A DNA stretch of 64,000 bases from an uncultured Eubacteriales bacterium (GTDB taxonomy: Bacteria > Bacillota > Clostridia > Oscillospirales > UBA644): contig CAKSBH010000004.1 in the NCBI GenBank assembly GCA_934438175.1, forward strand, positions 80,169 to 144,168, given 5' to 3'. Position 1 is the stretch's first letter; each line of letters opens with the position of its first letter. Below are positions 16,158 to 24,900 of this stretch, piece by piece. The notes below the pieces were generated by a model, which was given only the letters and a program-made list of their open reading frames with translations, ran no database searches and was not told the DNA's origin. The translations under genes and the position numbers were made by a program.

Positions 16158-18813
16158 CGGAAGACCTCTCCCCTTGCGAAAGACTGTCCAGAACATCCCG
16201 GGAAAGTTTCCGCTGCAGCGTTTCCGTGCTGCCATCTTTCCAAACGATTTCAATCGTCGCCGGAACCTCTGAGTCGAAATAATCCTCATATTGGACATAA
16301 TTGAAAACCATGCTTCGATAAAAATCGGGAACCTCCCAGGTATTTTCGCCCACCGTTACCCGGATATTTTCTATTTGCAAAACGAGATAGCCGGTGTCGA
16401 TTTCTCCCGAAAAACGGTACGGTTTCAAAACTTCTCTCAGGTCGGCATCGTCGGAACAAAACGGAATCTTCCATTTCGTCCGGGATCCGGTCACCGAAAG
16501 GAACAACAGATCCTTCCCCTGCCAATCGGCAAAGCCGTTCTGAATTTCACGGGCGATTTCCGGAGTTCTCCTCCGCAAAAAGGCAAGCAGATCTTCGCAA
16601 AGCATGCGGTCCTCGCCGTTCTGAGACAGCATTGGCACATACAGAGACAGCACCATCTGCTGACGCTCCCACGGATCTGTCGATTCGGATTTCTGCGAGA
16701 TCAACTGAACATGCGTAAGCGATTCTTCCAGAACCTCCGTCACTTTCTGCTCAAATTCCGCGGCAAGCCGTGACCAGAACGGACGGATGAGCGTTGAGAA
16801 GTCGACGTGCAGAACAACAGAATCGGAAGAAGAAGACAACACCACCGTCGTGGTCCGTTTTTCCGGAGAAGACGTATCGTAAGTGTTCAGACTCTCACGC
16901 AGAAGTTCATTGCCGTATGCTTCATACAAATTTTCAATCATCATCTGACGCAATTCCGGATTCGGAACCTGGGCAAGGAAATCTTCCGGATAATCCATCA
17001 CGCGCATACTCACCGGGTTGAACACCGAGCGCTTAATCATCTTCTCGGCACGCACACGGTTTCCGCTCATAATGGATTCAAAAGCGGCGGAATCGGCGGA
17101 AACAGGAAGCAACTCGCAGAAATACGTGCCGTTGCTGTAGGTGTATACCGAAACATAATACGCCGTTTTCTCAGAGAGCGCAGTAAGGTTCTCATACGAA
17201 ACTTTGTCGGGAGAATTTTCAAAAAGGTCAAACGATCTTTTCGAAATGCTGCTGCGCAAAGCAACGCGATCCTCCAGGGGCAACGCCCGTTTGGCACGGC
17301 GAAGCTCCGGAATAAACGATTCGATCTGTGCCTTCGTCAGCAAAACCGTATCGGTCGTTTTTTCCTGCGGAGAAACAACAACCAGTTCTGCCCCTGCGTA
17401 CGTACCTTCATCCGTTACGGATGCCCAGCGCTCATAGAACGAAGAATCCTCCGCAAGCATCGCCTGCAGGAATCTATCTGTGAGAAAAGAAAACTCTTTC
17501 TCCGTTCCGTCCACAAATCGGACAGTGACAATCGAATCCGGCGAAGAAGAATGAGCCCAATCGAAAAAGAAACCGGAATAGGAAGTTTCTTTTTTCTTCA
17601 CATAATCCAAAGCAAGACGAATTTCTGCGGAATCCTTTAAGGTTACGCTTCCGAGTGCGGTCTTTGTCGTTCCGATGTTGACCTTTTCCAGATAAGGAAC
17701 GTTCACGGTAACGGAGGATACCCGGTCTACGGGAATCTCTCCGTATGAGGGAAACACATTGACCGCTGCCGTTGTGCAAAGAGTCAGCGCCAGAGTGATT
17801 CCGAACGCACACAGCCACGAAAGAACCACGCGCCCGAAATGATGGAATCCCCGCCGCATAATCACAGAAAACAACCCGAAGAAGATAAAACTGAACAACA
17901 ACGAAAAAATGGTATCGGTCCACACACCTTGCGTTCTCCACAGCATATACGGCAGAAACGCAAGAACCATGGACACGTCAAGAACAATTTCCCTTCGGTA
18001 ATGCGTTCCCGCCATTTCAAACGGGCGCTTGCGAAGCGCATAGGCACCGAGAGCAAAAAACACAACCGTCAAAGCCAGATTGTAAAGCGTCTGAAACAAC
18101 ACGCCACGGAAGCCAGCCAAAAGCTGTCCGACCAATAACGAAGATGGAATGGAAAACGGCATCCAGACAGATAATGCGTACACATAGCCGGTCTGAGACG
18201 TGTCAGCATTCGAAAACAGTCCATACAATGTCTGCAACAGATACAAAACCAACGGCAGAACAAGAACCAGCACAAACGAAAGAACTACCGATGCCCGCCG
18301 GGTTCCGGACAACACGGTCGCCAGACAACAAAGCGAAAAAACAAACAGCGCTCCGGAAAGTGTCAAAAAGAAATACCGACACACTTCCTCAAACACCATG
18401 GTCTGTCCGCCCGGAAGGAATACGCACGAAACCAGCGTATATACAACCACAACAAATATCAGATACAAGCAACCCAACAGGGCATTGGTATAAAAAATGG
18501 AGGATCTCCGGATGGGCGCCGAACCGATAAAATCGGAGGAATTGCGCTTATACAACGAAGAAAACAAAGAAAACGCAAGAATTGGCGGAAGCAGAAGCAA
18601 CAGAAAAGCGACGTTTCCGGCAAGATTCTCCATACGCCAGAGCGAAAGCCCGGAAAACGTCTTCCCATAATCCGGCTCAAAAGAAACCGATAAAAGCCCG
18701 CGAAACATCACATTCCAAAGCAAAGGAATTCCTGCCAGAAACAGAAGCGGCCAGGTTCTTTTCAAGTTATAAACAAAATATCCCTTATTGAAGATCGAAC
18801 TTTTCGAATGCAT
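16144..18813 (-). CDS. ABC transporter permease with large C-terminal soluble domain
   Basis: This 889-aa protein has about nine membrane segments in residues 1-385 (for example VAFLLLLLPPILAFSLF, LYLIFVVVVYTLVSCVFL, FVLVLVLPLVLYLL) and then about 500 mostly soluble residues. This agrees with ABC-2-type permeases of Clostridia that carry an extra C-terminal domain (I recall DUF6449). The ATG at 18813 has GGAGG 9 nt upstream and lies inside the end of the ATPase gene (29-nt overlap), so the two are translationally coupled. With one ATPase it should form an exporter; the substrate is unknown, though YtrA-regulated systems often answer wall-active antibiotics. Confidence 0.8.
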   Translation of the reverse strand: MHSKSSIFNKGYFVYNLKRTWPLLFLAGIPLLWNVMFRGLLSVSFEPDYGKTFSGLSLWRMENLAGNVAFLLLLLPPILAFSLFSSLYKRNSSDFIGSAPIRRSSIFYTNALLGCLYLIFVVVVYTLVSCVFLPGGQTMVFEEVCRYFFLTLSGALFVFSLCCLATVLSGTRRASVVLSFVLVLVLPLVLYLLQTLYGLFSNADTSQTGYVYALSVWMPFSIPSSLLVGQLLAGFRGVLFQTLYNLALTVVFFALGAYALRKRPFEMAGTHYRREIVLDVSMVLAFLPYMLWRTQGVWTDTIFSLLFSFIFFGLFSVIMRRGFHHFGRVVLSWLCAFGITLALTLCTTAAVNVFPSYGEIPVDRVSSVTVNVPYLEKVNIGTTKTALGSVTLKDSAEIRLALDYVKKKETSYSGFFFDWAHSSSPDSIVTVRFVDGTEKEFSFLTDRFLQAMLAEDSSFYERWASVTDEGTYAGAELVVVSPQEKTTDTVLLTKAQIESFIPELRRAKRALPLEDRVALRSSISKRSFDLFENSPDKVSYENLTALSEKTAYYVSVYTYSNGTYFCELLPVSADSAAFESIMSGNRVRAEKMIKRSVFNPVSMRVMDYPEDFLAQVPNPELRQMMIENLYEAYGNELLRESLNTYDTSSPEKRTTTVVLSSSSDSVVLHVDFSTLIRPFWSRLAAEFEQKVTEVLEESLTHVQLISQKSESTDPWERQQMVLSLYVPMLSQNGEDRMLCEDLLAFLRRRTPEIAREIQNGFADWQGKDLLFLSVTGSRTKWKIPFCSDDADLREVLKPYRFSGEIDTGYLVLQIENIRVTVGENTWEVPDFYRSMVFNYVQYEDYFDSEVPATIEIVWKDGSTETLQRKLSRDVLDSLSQGERSSDVYD

Positions 18814-19687
18814 AACCAAGCACCTCCATTTCGTAAATAAAAACTTCTTCCAGAGTCAGCGGCAAAATATCCAGCAAAAGCGGCTGATATTCAGAAAACT
18901 TCTCACGCACCCGTCCGGCCTTCTCGCGGATAATCAGCGTCTGTACGCTTCCCGCCTGTTTACGGTCCAGAACCGAAAGTCCTTCCAACGGTGCATCTCC
19001 GATTCCCTCCGGGAAGACAACCTGAACCTTGCAGATGTTGGTTTTGATGTTGTTTACATCGCCCTCAAACAAAATGCCGCCCTTATACAGAATTCCCAGA
19101 TGATCGCAAATATCTTCCAGCTCCCGCAGATTGTGAGATGTAAGAATAACTGTAGAACCGTTTTCTGCAACCGCAGAGCAGATCAGGCGCTTCATATAAT
19201 TGCGGACAACCGGATCAAGGCCGTCAAAGGTTTCGTCAAAAAAAAGATACCGGCAACGGCAAGCCAGGGCACAAAGCAAAACAACCTGGCGCTTCATCCC
19301 CTTGGACAGAGACGAAATCCGTCCGTTCCAGGGCAGCTTCAGCGTCTGCGTATGCTCCCGATAAAACGTTTTGTCAAAGGCGGGATAAAAAGACGCATAA
19401 AAATTCCCGGCACCGCAAACGGTCGTTCCGTTGGGAAACCAGAAATCATCCGCCACAAAGCAGATACCGGCTTTGAGCGGCTCGTTGTCAAACACATCTT
19501 CCCCATCAATTCTGACCGTACCCTTATCGGCGGTATAAATACCGGAAGCGATACGAAGAAAAGTGGATTTTCCCGCGCCGTTTGCACCGACCAACCCATA
19601 AATACAACCGTCGGCAATCTCGCAACGCAAATCGGTCAGAACTTCCTTCTTCCCGAACGCCTTAGACAGATTTTCTGCCCGGATCAT
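18785..19687 (-). CDS. ABC transporter ATP-binding protein
   Basis: This 300-aa ATPase has Walker A GANGAGKST (residues about 36-44), a signature LSKGMKRQ in place of LSGGQ, Walker B YLFFDETFDGLD, and the H-loop LTSHNL. LSKGMKRQ is usual in YtrB/EcsA-like exporters. The C-terminal 80 residues are beta-rich. The ATG at 19687 follows AAGGAGG by 7 nt; upstream in-frame codons lie within the promoter. It heads the operon ATPase-permease-GntR. Confidence 0.92.
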   Translation of the reverse strand: MIRAENLSKAFGKKEVLTDLRCEIADGCIYGLVGANGAGKSTFLRIASGIYTADKGTVRIDGEDVFDNEPLKAGICFVADDFWFPNGTTVCGAGNFYASFYPAFDKTFYREHTQTLKLPWNGRISSLSKGMKRQVVLLCALACRCRYLFFDETFDGLDPVVRNYMKRLICSAVAENGSTVILTSHNLRELEDICDHLGILYKGGILFEGDVNNIKTNICKVQVVFPEGIGDAPLEGLSVLDRKQAGSVQTLIIREKAGRVREKFSEYQPLLLDILPLTLEEVFIYEMEVLGYAFEKFDLQ

Positions 19688-19706
19688 AAGCACTCCTCCT
19701 TGTATT

Positions 19707-19733
19707 AACTGTACTATATCAAACAGTACAGTT
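19707..19733 (-). promoter_or_regulatory. Operator of the ABC-gntR operon
   Basis: The perfect inverted repeat AACTGTACT - 9 nt - AGTACAGTT covers the predicted transcription start just downstream of the -10. It is the expected site for autorepression by the GntR protein encoded at 15792-16157; that pairing is inferred. Confidence 0.75.
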
Positions 19734-19735
19734 GT

Positions 19736-19764
19736 AGTATACCACAGAACCGAACGGCTGTCAA
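19736..19764 (-). promoter_or_regulatory. Promoter of the ABC-gntR operon
   Basis: TTGACA (19759-19764), 17 nt, TATACT (19736-19741) on the minus strand. Confidence 0.85.
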
Positions 19765-19774
19765 GTCCCTTCCG

Positions 19775-19818
19775 AAAAAAAACGGACATCCGACCAAACG
19801 GATGTCCGAATCTTTTTT
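19775..19818 (-). terminator. Terminator of rpsB-tsf
   Basis: A perfect 10-bp stem CGGACATCCG / CGGATGTCCG (19783-19792 with 19799-19808), six-nt loop, eight T residues on the minus strand. T-rich flanks on both sides make it possibly bidirectional. Confidence 0.9.
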
Positions 19819-19827
19819 ATGGACCTT

Positions 19828-20718
19828 TTATTTGCCCTGCGCCATTTTGGCAACTTCGGCGGCAAAGTCATCTTCTCTCTTCTGAAGACCTTCTCCACGC
19901 TCGAAGCGGACAAATTCCGAGATCTTTGCAGAACCCTGAGACGCAACAAACTGACCGACGCTGATGGATTCATCCATAACAAACGCCTGATCCACAAGGC
20001 AATATTCCGAATAAAACTTACCCAGTTTTCCCTCGGCAATCTTCGCAAGCACCTGCTCCGGTTTGTTCGCGTTTTTGGGATCGTTTTTGATTTGTGCCAC
20101 AAGAATCTCTTTCTCATTGGCAATCCGTTCCGCAGGGACACAGGTTCTGTCCAGCCAGGTCGGATTCATCGCGGCGACCTGCATACAAACCTTCTTGCCG
20201 TAAGCGGAAGCATCTTCCGTAAAGTTGACAATAACGCCGATTTTGCCGTTGCCGTGGTTGTAGATGCAGGGATGACCCGTAACACGGACAAAGCGGCGGA
20301 CATTCATGTTCTCACCAATGGAAAGAACCATATCTTTGCGCTTATCTTCAATGGTACCATCGTAATCCGGATACGGAAGCTGCATCAGCGCCTCGACATC
20401 TGCCGGGTTTTTCTCGGCAATTACCTTCGCAATGTTGTTGGCAAAAGTGGTAAACTTCTCGTTTTTCGCAACGAAGTCGGTTTCCGAGTTCACTTCGCAA
20501 AGAACAGCCGTGTTGTTATCGCCATAAAGAGCAATTACGCCCTCTGCAGCAATACGGGATGCCTTTTTGATGGCGTTGGCAAGACCTTTTTCACGCAGAA
20601 TAACACCGGCTTTTTCCAGATCGCCGTCCGCCTCAATCAGTGCTTCTTTGCATTTCATCAGACCGACACCGGTCATGTTTCTCAGTTCATTGACCTGAGC
20701 CGCAGTAATGTTTGCCAT
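19828..20718 (-). CDS. tsf: Translation elongation factor Ts
   Basis: This 296-aa protein is the guanine-nucleotide exchange factor of EF-Tu. The N-terminal UBA-like domain reads NITAAQVNELRNMTGVGLMKCKEAL, followed by the core with the conserved VNSETDFVAKNEKF motif that contacts EF-Tu, and the dimerisation domain. The length is normal. It follows rpsB by 17 nt, the usual arrangement. Confidence 0.97.
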   Translation of the reverse strand: MANITAAQVNELRNMTGVGLMKCKEALIEADGDLEKAGVILREKGLANAIKKASRIAAEGVIALYGDNNTAVLCEVNSETDFVAKNEKFTTFANNIAKVIAEKNPADVEALMQLPYPDYDGTIEDKRKDMVLSIGENMNVRRFVRVTGHPCIYNHGNGKIGVIVNFTEDASAYGKKVCMQVAAMNPTWLDRTCVPAERIANEKEILVAQIKNDPKNANKPEQVLAKIAEGKLGKFYSEYCLVDQAFVMDESISVGQFVASQGSAKISEFVRFERGEGLQKREDDFAAEVAKMAQGK

Positions 20719-20735
20719 AACTCGTTCTCCTTTCG

Positions 20736-21473
20736 TTATTCGGCAGCGTCTTCGGCTGCTTCCTTCTCGGCAGGTTCTTCTGCAAACTGCTCGCCCTGTT
20801 TTCCCTCCAGAACGGCGTTTGCCATCGTTCCGGCAATGAGTTTCACCGCACGGATAGCGTCGTCGTTGCCCGGAATCACATAATCAATCTCATCCGGATC
20901 GCAGTTGGTGTCAACGATAGCAACGATCGGAATGTTGAGTTTTCTTGCTTCGGCAACAGCATTGCGTTCTTTCTTCGGGTCTACGATAAAGAGAGCACCC
21001 GGCAACCGTTTCATTTCTTTGATACCGCCGAGGTATTTTTCCAGTTTTTCAATTTCCAGACGAAGTTTGACAACTTCCTTCTTGGGCAGAAGATCAAACG
21101 TGCCGTCTTCTTCCATCTTGCGAAGCTGCGCCAGACGGTCGATACGGGTGCGGATGGTGGTAAAGTTGGTCAGCATACCGCCAAGCCATCTGGAGTTGAC
21201 ATAATACATGCCCACCCGCTCTGCTTCTTCCTTGATGGATTCCTGTGCCTGCTTCTTGGTGCCGACAAACAGGATGCTCTCGCCCTTCTCGGCAAGATCG
21301 CGAACGAACATATACGCTTCTTCGATCTTCTTTACGGTCTTCTGCAGGTCGATGATGTAGATGCCGTTTCTCTCGGTGAAGATGTACTCTGCCATCTTCG
21401 GGTTCCATCTTCTGGTCTGATGTCCGAAATGAACACCAGCTTCGAGAAGCTGTTTCATAGAAACTACTGCCAT
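20736..21473 (-). CDS. rpsB: 30S ribosomal protein S2
   Basis: This 245-aa protein is S2 (MKQLLEAGVHFGHQTRRWNPKM, IIDLQKT, LFVGTKKQAQ, NSRWLGGMLTNF, IVAIVDTNCDPDEIDYVIPGNDDAIR), with an acidic tail. I chose the ATG at 21473, preceded by GGGAGG. The leader can form structures that cover this ribosome-binding site, so autoregulation is likely. It is cotranscribed with tsf. Confidence 0.97.
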   Translation of the reverse strand: MAVVSMKQLLEAGVHFGHQTRRWNPKMAEYIFTERNGIYIIDLQKTVKKIEEAYMFVRDLAEKGESILFVGTKKQAQESIKEEAERVGMYYVNSRWLGGMLTNFTTIRTRIDRLAQLRKMEEDGTFDLLPKKEVVKLRLEIEKLEKYLGGIKEMKRLPGALFIVDPKKERNAVAEARKLNIPIVAIVDTNCDPDEIDYVIPGNDDAIRAVKLIAGTMANAVLEGKQGEQFAEEPAEKEAAEDAAE

Positions 21474-21483
21474 GTTTTTTTCC

Positions 21484-21546
21484 TCCCGGTTTTTCACCGC
21501 CATACCGCACCCCGGCTTACGAACCTTTGCCCGCACCAGACCGGGA
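21484..21546 (-). promoter_or_regulatory. Candidate rpsB leader masking the ribosome-binding site
   Basis: In the roughly 120-nt leader, TCCCGGT (minus strand, 21540-21546) is a perfect complement of ACCGGGA (21484-21490), which includes the start of the GGGAGG site. A second partner, CCGGGG at 21510-21515, could pair with the same upstream segment and release the site. Confidence 0.5.
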
Positions 21547-21597
21547 TCTACGATATGTGTGTAATAATTTTATTGCTGCCAAATCAACAGCCCTATT

Positions 21598-21626
21598 ATT
21601 ATAACACAGGTCTTGTGATTTTGCAA
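21598..21626 (-). promoter_or_regulatory. Promoter of rpsB-tsf
   Basis: TTGCAA (21621-21626), 17 nt, TATAAT (21598-21603) on the minus strand. Confidence 0.85.
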
Positions 21627-21647
21627 GCATTTTTTTCTTTTTTTTGC

Positions 21648-21686
21648 AAAAAGAAAGATGCCGGAGCAAATACTCCGGCATCTTTC
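21648..21686 (-). terminator. Terminator of the 42-aa peptide gene
   Basis: A perfect 14-bp stem (21653-21666 with 21673-21686) with a 6-nt loop and a T5 tract on the minus strand, 16 nt after the stop codon. Confidence 0.9.
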
Positions 21687-21701
21687 CCGTCTCAGGCCGA
21701 A

Positions 21702-21830
21702 TCAGTCTTCGAACTCATCTTCCGGCAGGATAACCTCGCCAGTGTCGGGGTCGATTCTCGGGTTCGTGGACGCAGTCACGATGTCTGCATCGAAAACGAG
21801 GACTTCGAGCTCAACAGCTTCGAATTTCAT
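21702..21830 (-). CDS. 42-aa acidic peptide of unknown function
   Basis: This short gene encodes MKFEAVELEVLVFDADIVTA followed by STNPRIDPDTGEVILPEDEF-ED. The N-terminal half is amphipathic with a VxxxVxVFDADIVTAS core; the C-terminal half is strongly acidic. An AAGGAGGG site lies 9 nt before the ATG, and the gene has its own promoter and terminator, so it is a real transcription unit of about 220 nt. The pattern KxE...E...FDADIVTAS reminds me of abundant 40-50-residue peptides of gut Clostridia, whose function I do not know. No modification enzyme is adjacent. Confidence 0.75.
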   Translation of the reverse strand: MKFEAVELEVLVFDADIVTASTNPRIDPDTGEVILPEDEFED

Positions 21831-21870
21831 CTGTAATTCCCTCCTTTTCTCAAGATTCAGACCACAGAAA

Positions 21871-21890
21871 GCGTGAAATCCATTTCATGC
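21871..21890 (-). promoter_or_regulatory. Dyad in the leader of the 42-aa peptide gene
   Basis: GCGTGAAAT-CC-ATTTCATGC is a near-perfect 9-bp dyad with a 2-nt centre, placed roughly +12 to +31 from the predicted start. It looks more like a protein-binding site than a hairpin. Confidence 0.4.
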
Positions 21891-21908
21891 TTATATGATC
21901 CTATCATC

Positions 21909-21937
21909 ATTATAGCATATATGATTTCATTTGTCGA
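21909..21937 (-). promoter_or_regulatory. Promoter of the 42-aa peptide gene
   Basis: TCGACA (21932-21937), 17 nt, TATAAT (21909-21914) on the minus strand. Confidence 0.75.
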
Positions 21938-21951
21938 GTCTTTTTGATAAA

Positions 21952-24900
21952 TTAACCGGCATATGCGGCTGTGGCATCACCGTAATTCATCAACGCTTTG
22001 ACCAGGTGGGCAAGAACGGCGTTCGAAGAAGCGGCATTCTTGGCAACATAGGTCTCAACGCTGTAAGCGAGCGTGTTGCTGACGGCAACATCGTTCTGCA
22101 TAACAGTGAACGTCCAAACTTTGCTCAACTGATGCGGAGCAAAGTTGTTGAAGCGGACATAGTAGCGGTTTTCTTTACCGGTAACCGGCTCGAAGTCGGT
22201 GATCGTCGCCTGGACATTGCCTTCCAGATCCTTGACCACAACAGACAGACCTTCCAGCGAAGTGGCTTCGATCTGCAGACGGATGGCAACTGCCTCGCTC
22301 AGAAGCAGACCAGCACCCTTCCAGGAAACGGTCGGAGCATCGATAACCGCATATTTGGTGTTCTGAGAATCCACCAGATTCTCACGAACAGCAGCCGTAC
22401 CCCAAGCAAGCTGATCAGCCGTCAGATTGGCATTGACCAGAGCGTCGGTGCTACCGACAAACTGCTGGGTAGCAGCGCCGTAGTTCAGCAGGTCGACAAG
22501 CAGCGTAGAGAGAACCGTCTTGGAGGTCTGTCTCTTCAGCTGGCTGTTGACATACGTCAGAACACTGTAGGTCTGCGTCTTACCGGCAAATTCAACGCCG
22601 CAATATTTGGCGTACGGAACAGCCGTGACGGTAGAGCCCATCTGATACGGAGCCAGACCCGGAAGTTTGAAGACATAACGGCCCTGAGAATCCGTGGTGT
22701 GTTCGGTAACTTTCACTTCTTTGCTGCCAACGGTAAAGATAACGTAAGCATCCGTGTAACCGAAGCCGTCCACGACTTCCGGTTTCACAACAAAGTTCAG
22801 CGCGATGCTGTCCTTCAGAGCAGGAGCAGCAGAGGCGAACTTCAGAACGTTTGCGGTGGTGTAGTCCGTAATCATCGGCATAACAGCGTCTTTGATCGCC
22901 GTGATCGAGTCGCGGAGGATATCGTCGATGACGTCGAAGGTCAGACGAACCTGGTCATTGAAAAGACTGCATGCCATGGATTTCGTGGTAGCTGCCAGGA
23001 ATTTGAAGTAGCCGATGGCATACTTAACATTGGCATCGCTGCGCATCTCGTCGGTCAGACCGTTGATAAACGCGTTACCGGCTTCGATGACATAGTAAGG
23101 AGCTTCACTGTTGATGTCCGTAGAAGGAACCGTCAGGTTCTGCATCCACCAGCCATTCGGATCGGTGACGTTGTAGCCGGTGTCGGCTTCGCTCCAACCG
23201 AACAGCATGTTGAAGAATGCCTGGCTGTCGCCAAGGTCACCCCAACCAAGGGTATTGCGATAGAATTCCTGAATCAGTGCCTGATCTTTGCCGCCGCGGT
23301 TGAGATAAATCGTCCAGTCAAGCGTTCTGCCTGCGTATTCCGTGGGCAGTTCGTAAGCGGCACCGATTCTCGTCAGACCGTTGTACTTTGCCATGATGGT
23401 GGCAACGTCATCGGAGCTGAAGCAGAAGTCACGACGGGGCATGGCTTTCTTGAAGACAACCGGTTCTTCTACTTCTTTGTAGTAGAGGTCGTTGATCAGA
23501 GCAACCAGTTCTGCCCACTCGGTGGCATCAAATTCCGCTTCGTGCGGGGCAAGTTCAGAATTGAAGTAGGTCTCGAAATCCTTGTAAAGGTGATATTCCG
23601 TATAGAATGCCTTGAACAGATTTTCGAGCGTTCCGTCAATCGCATTATAATAGGTAGCAGATTTCAGTTCTTCGCTTGTAACAGCAGCGTTGAATTCCAC
23701 AAAAGCGTTCCACAGCGCCTGACCGGAGGCACCGTCGGTCTTCGCAACTTCGCCGATCATCGGAAGACGAATAGCGTTCCAGACGTTCATCGTAGCGGCA
23801 GCGTTGGCCTTGGCAGCTTCCGCAGCAGCGGTATCGGCAGAAATCAGCGGTTCAGCAGCATCCTGGATGCCGGTGACAGCCGCTTTCACAACACCGGGCA
23901 GCTGCGTGTAGCACTTATAAGCACCGGTGGTGTTGAACACTTCGTTTGCGATGGAGCGAACCTTCTTGCAGACGAATTCGAAGTAACCGATTGCGGTTGC
24001 AACGTTTTGATCTGCTTTGATAGCAGCGGACAGACTGTCAATGTATGCCTGGCCGGCAACCATCACTTCGTAAGCCGCATCACTGTCAAGACCGGTAGCC
24101 GGAGCAGTTCCGAGACCAAGCGACACATAGTAGGCGCCCGCCTGCATTCCGCCTGCCTGCAGTTCCGACCAACCCCAGTACAGGTTGATAACGACCTGGA
24201 GGTAGTTTTCATAACCCGGTTTGACTTCGCTCTCGTTTACATAGTTAGTCCAGTCGATGGCAACGCCGTCGAGTTCCGTGGGCAGTTCGAAGGGCAGCGG
24301 AGCCGCATCCTTCACCTGCTGGAACGCATCGGCAACCAGATCGTCCAGTTCCATGTAGCAAGCATAGAAGTTCGTTTCGGCATAGGTATCCGCAAAGACG
24401 GTTTCCGCATACGCTTTGACGAAGTTGTAGTAACCAATCAGATAAGCGATGTTGGCATCGGCTTTCTGTTCTGCCGTAAGTTTGCCGATATAGGTGTCGG
24501 CAGCAGCAACGATCTTCCAGACGCAGACATCATCCGTCGGCATCGTGGCAAGACCCGCGTTGACAAAGTAATCAACAACGCCCTGTGCGTTATCATCATG
24601 ATAAGCATACACGGCGACGATGGCAGCAGCCCAGTCGTCATAATGCGTCTTGGCTTCTTCCTGCGTCATGGCGTTCCAGTTCATCGTCTTGTCGCCGATG
24701 GTATCGGGCAGCCAATAGCCGGCTTTCTCTTTGATGGCCTGAACGGCATCGGCAACAATCAAACCGATGACATCAAGACCCTGATGCCAGGTGTCTCTGC
24801 TGTTGAGGTCCTGCGTGAATTCATCAACCTTGTCGGCGAGGAACCAGAAGTAGGCGATCTCATCGGCAGCAGTGGCTTTATCTTCCTCAGACAGTTTAGC

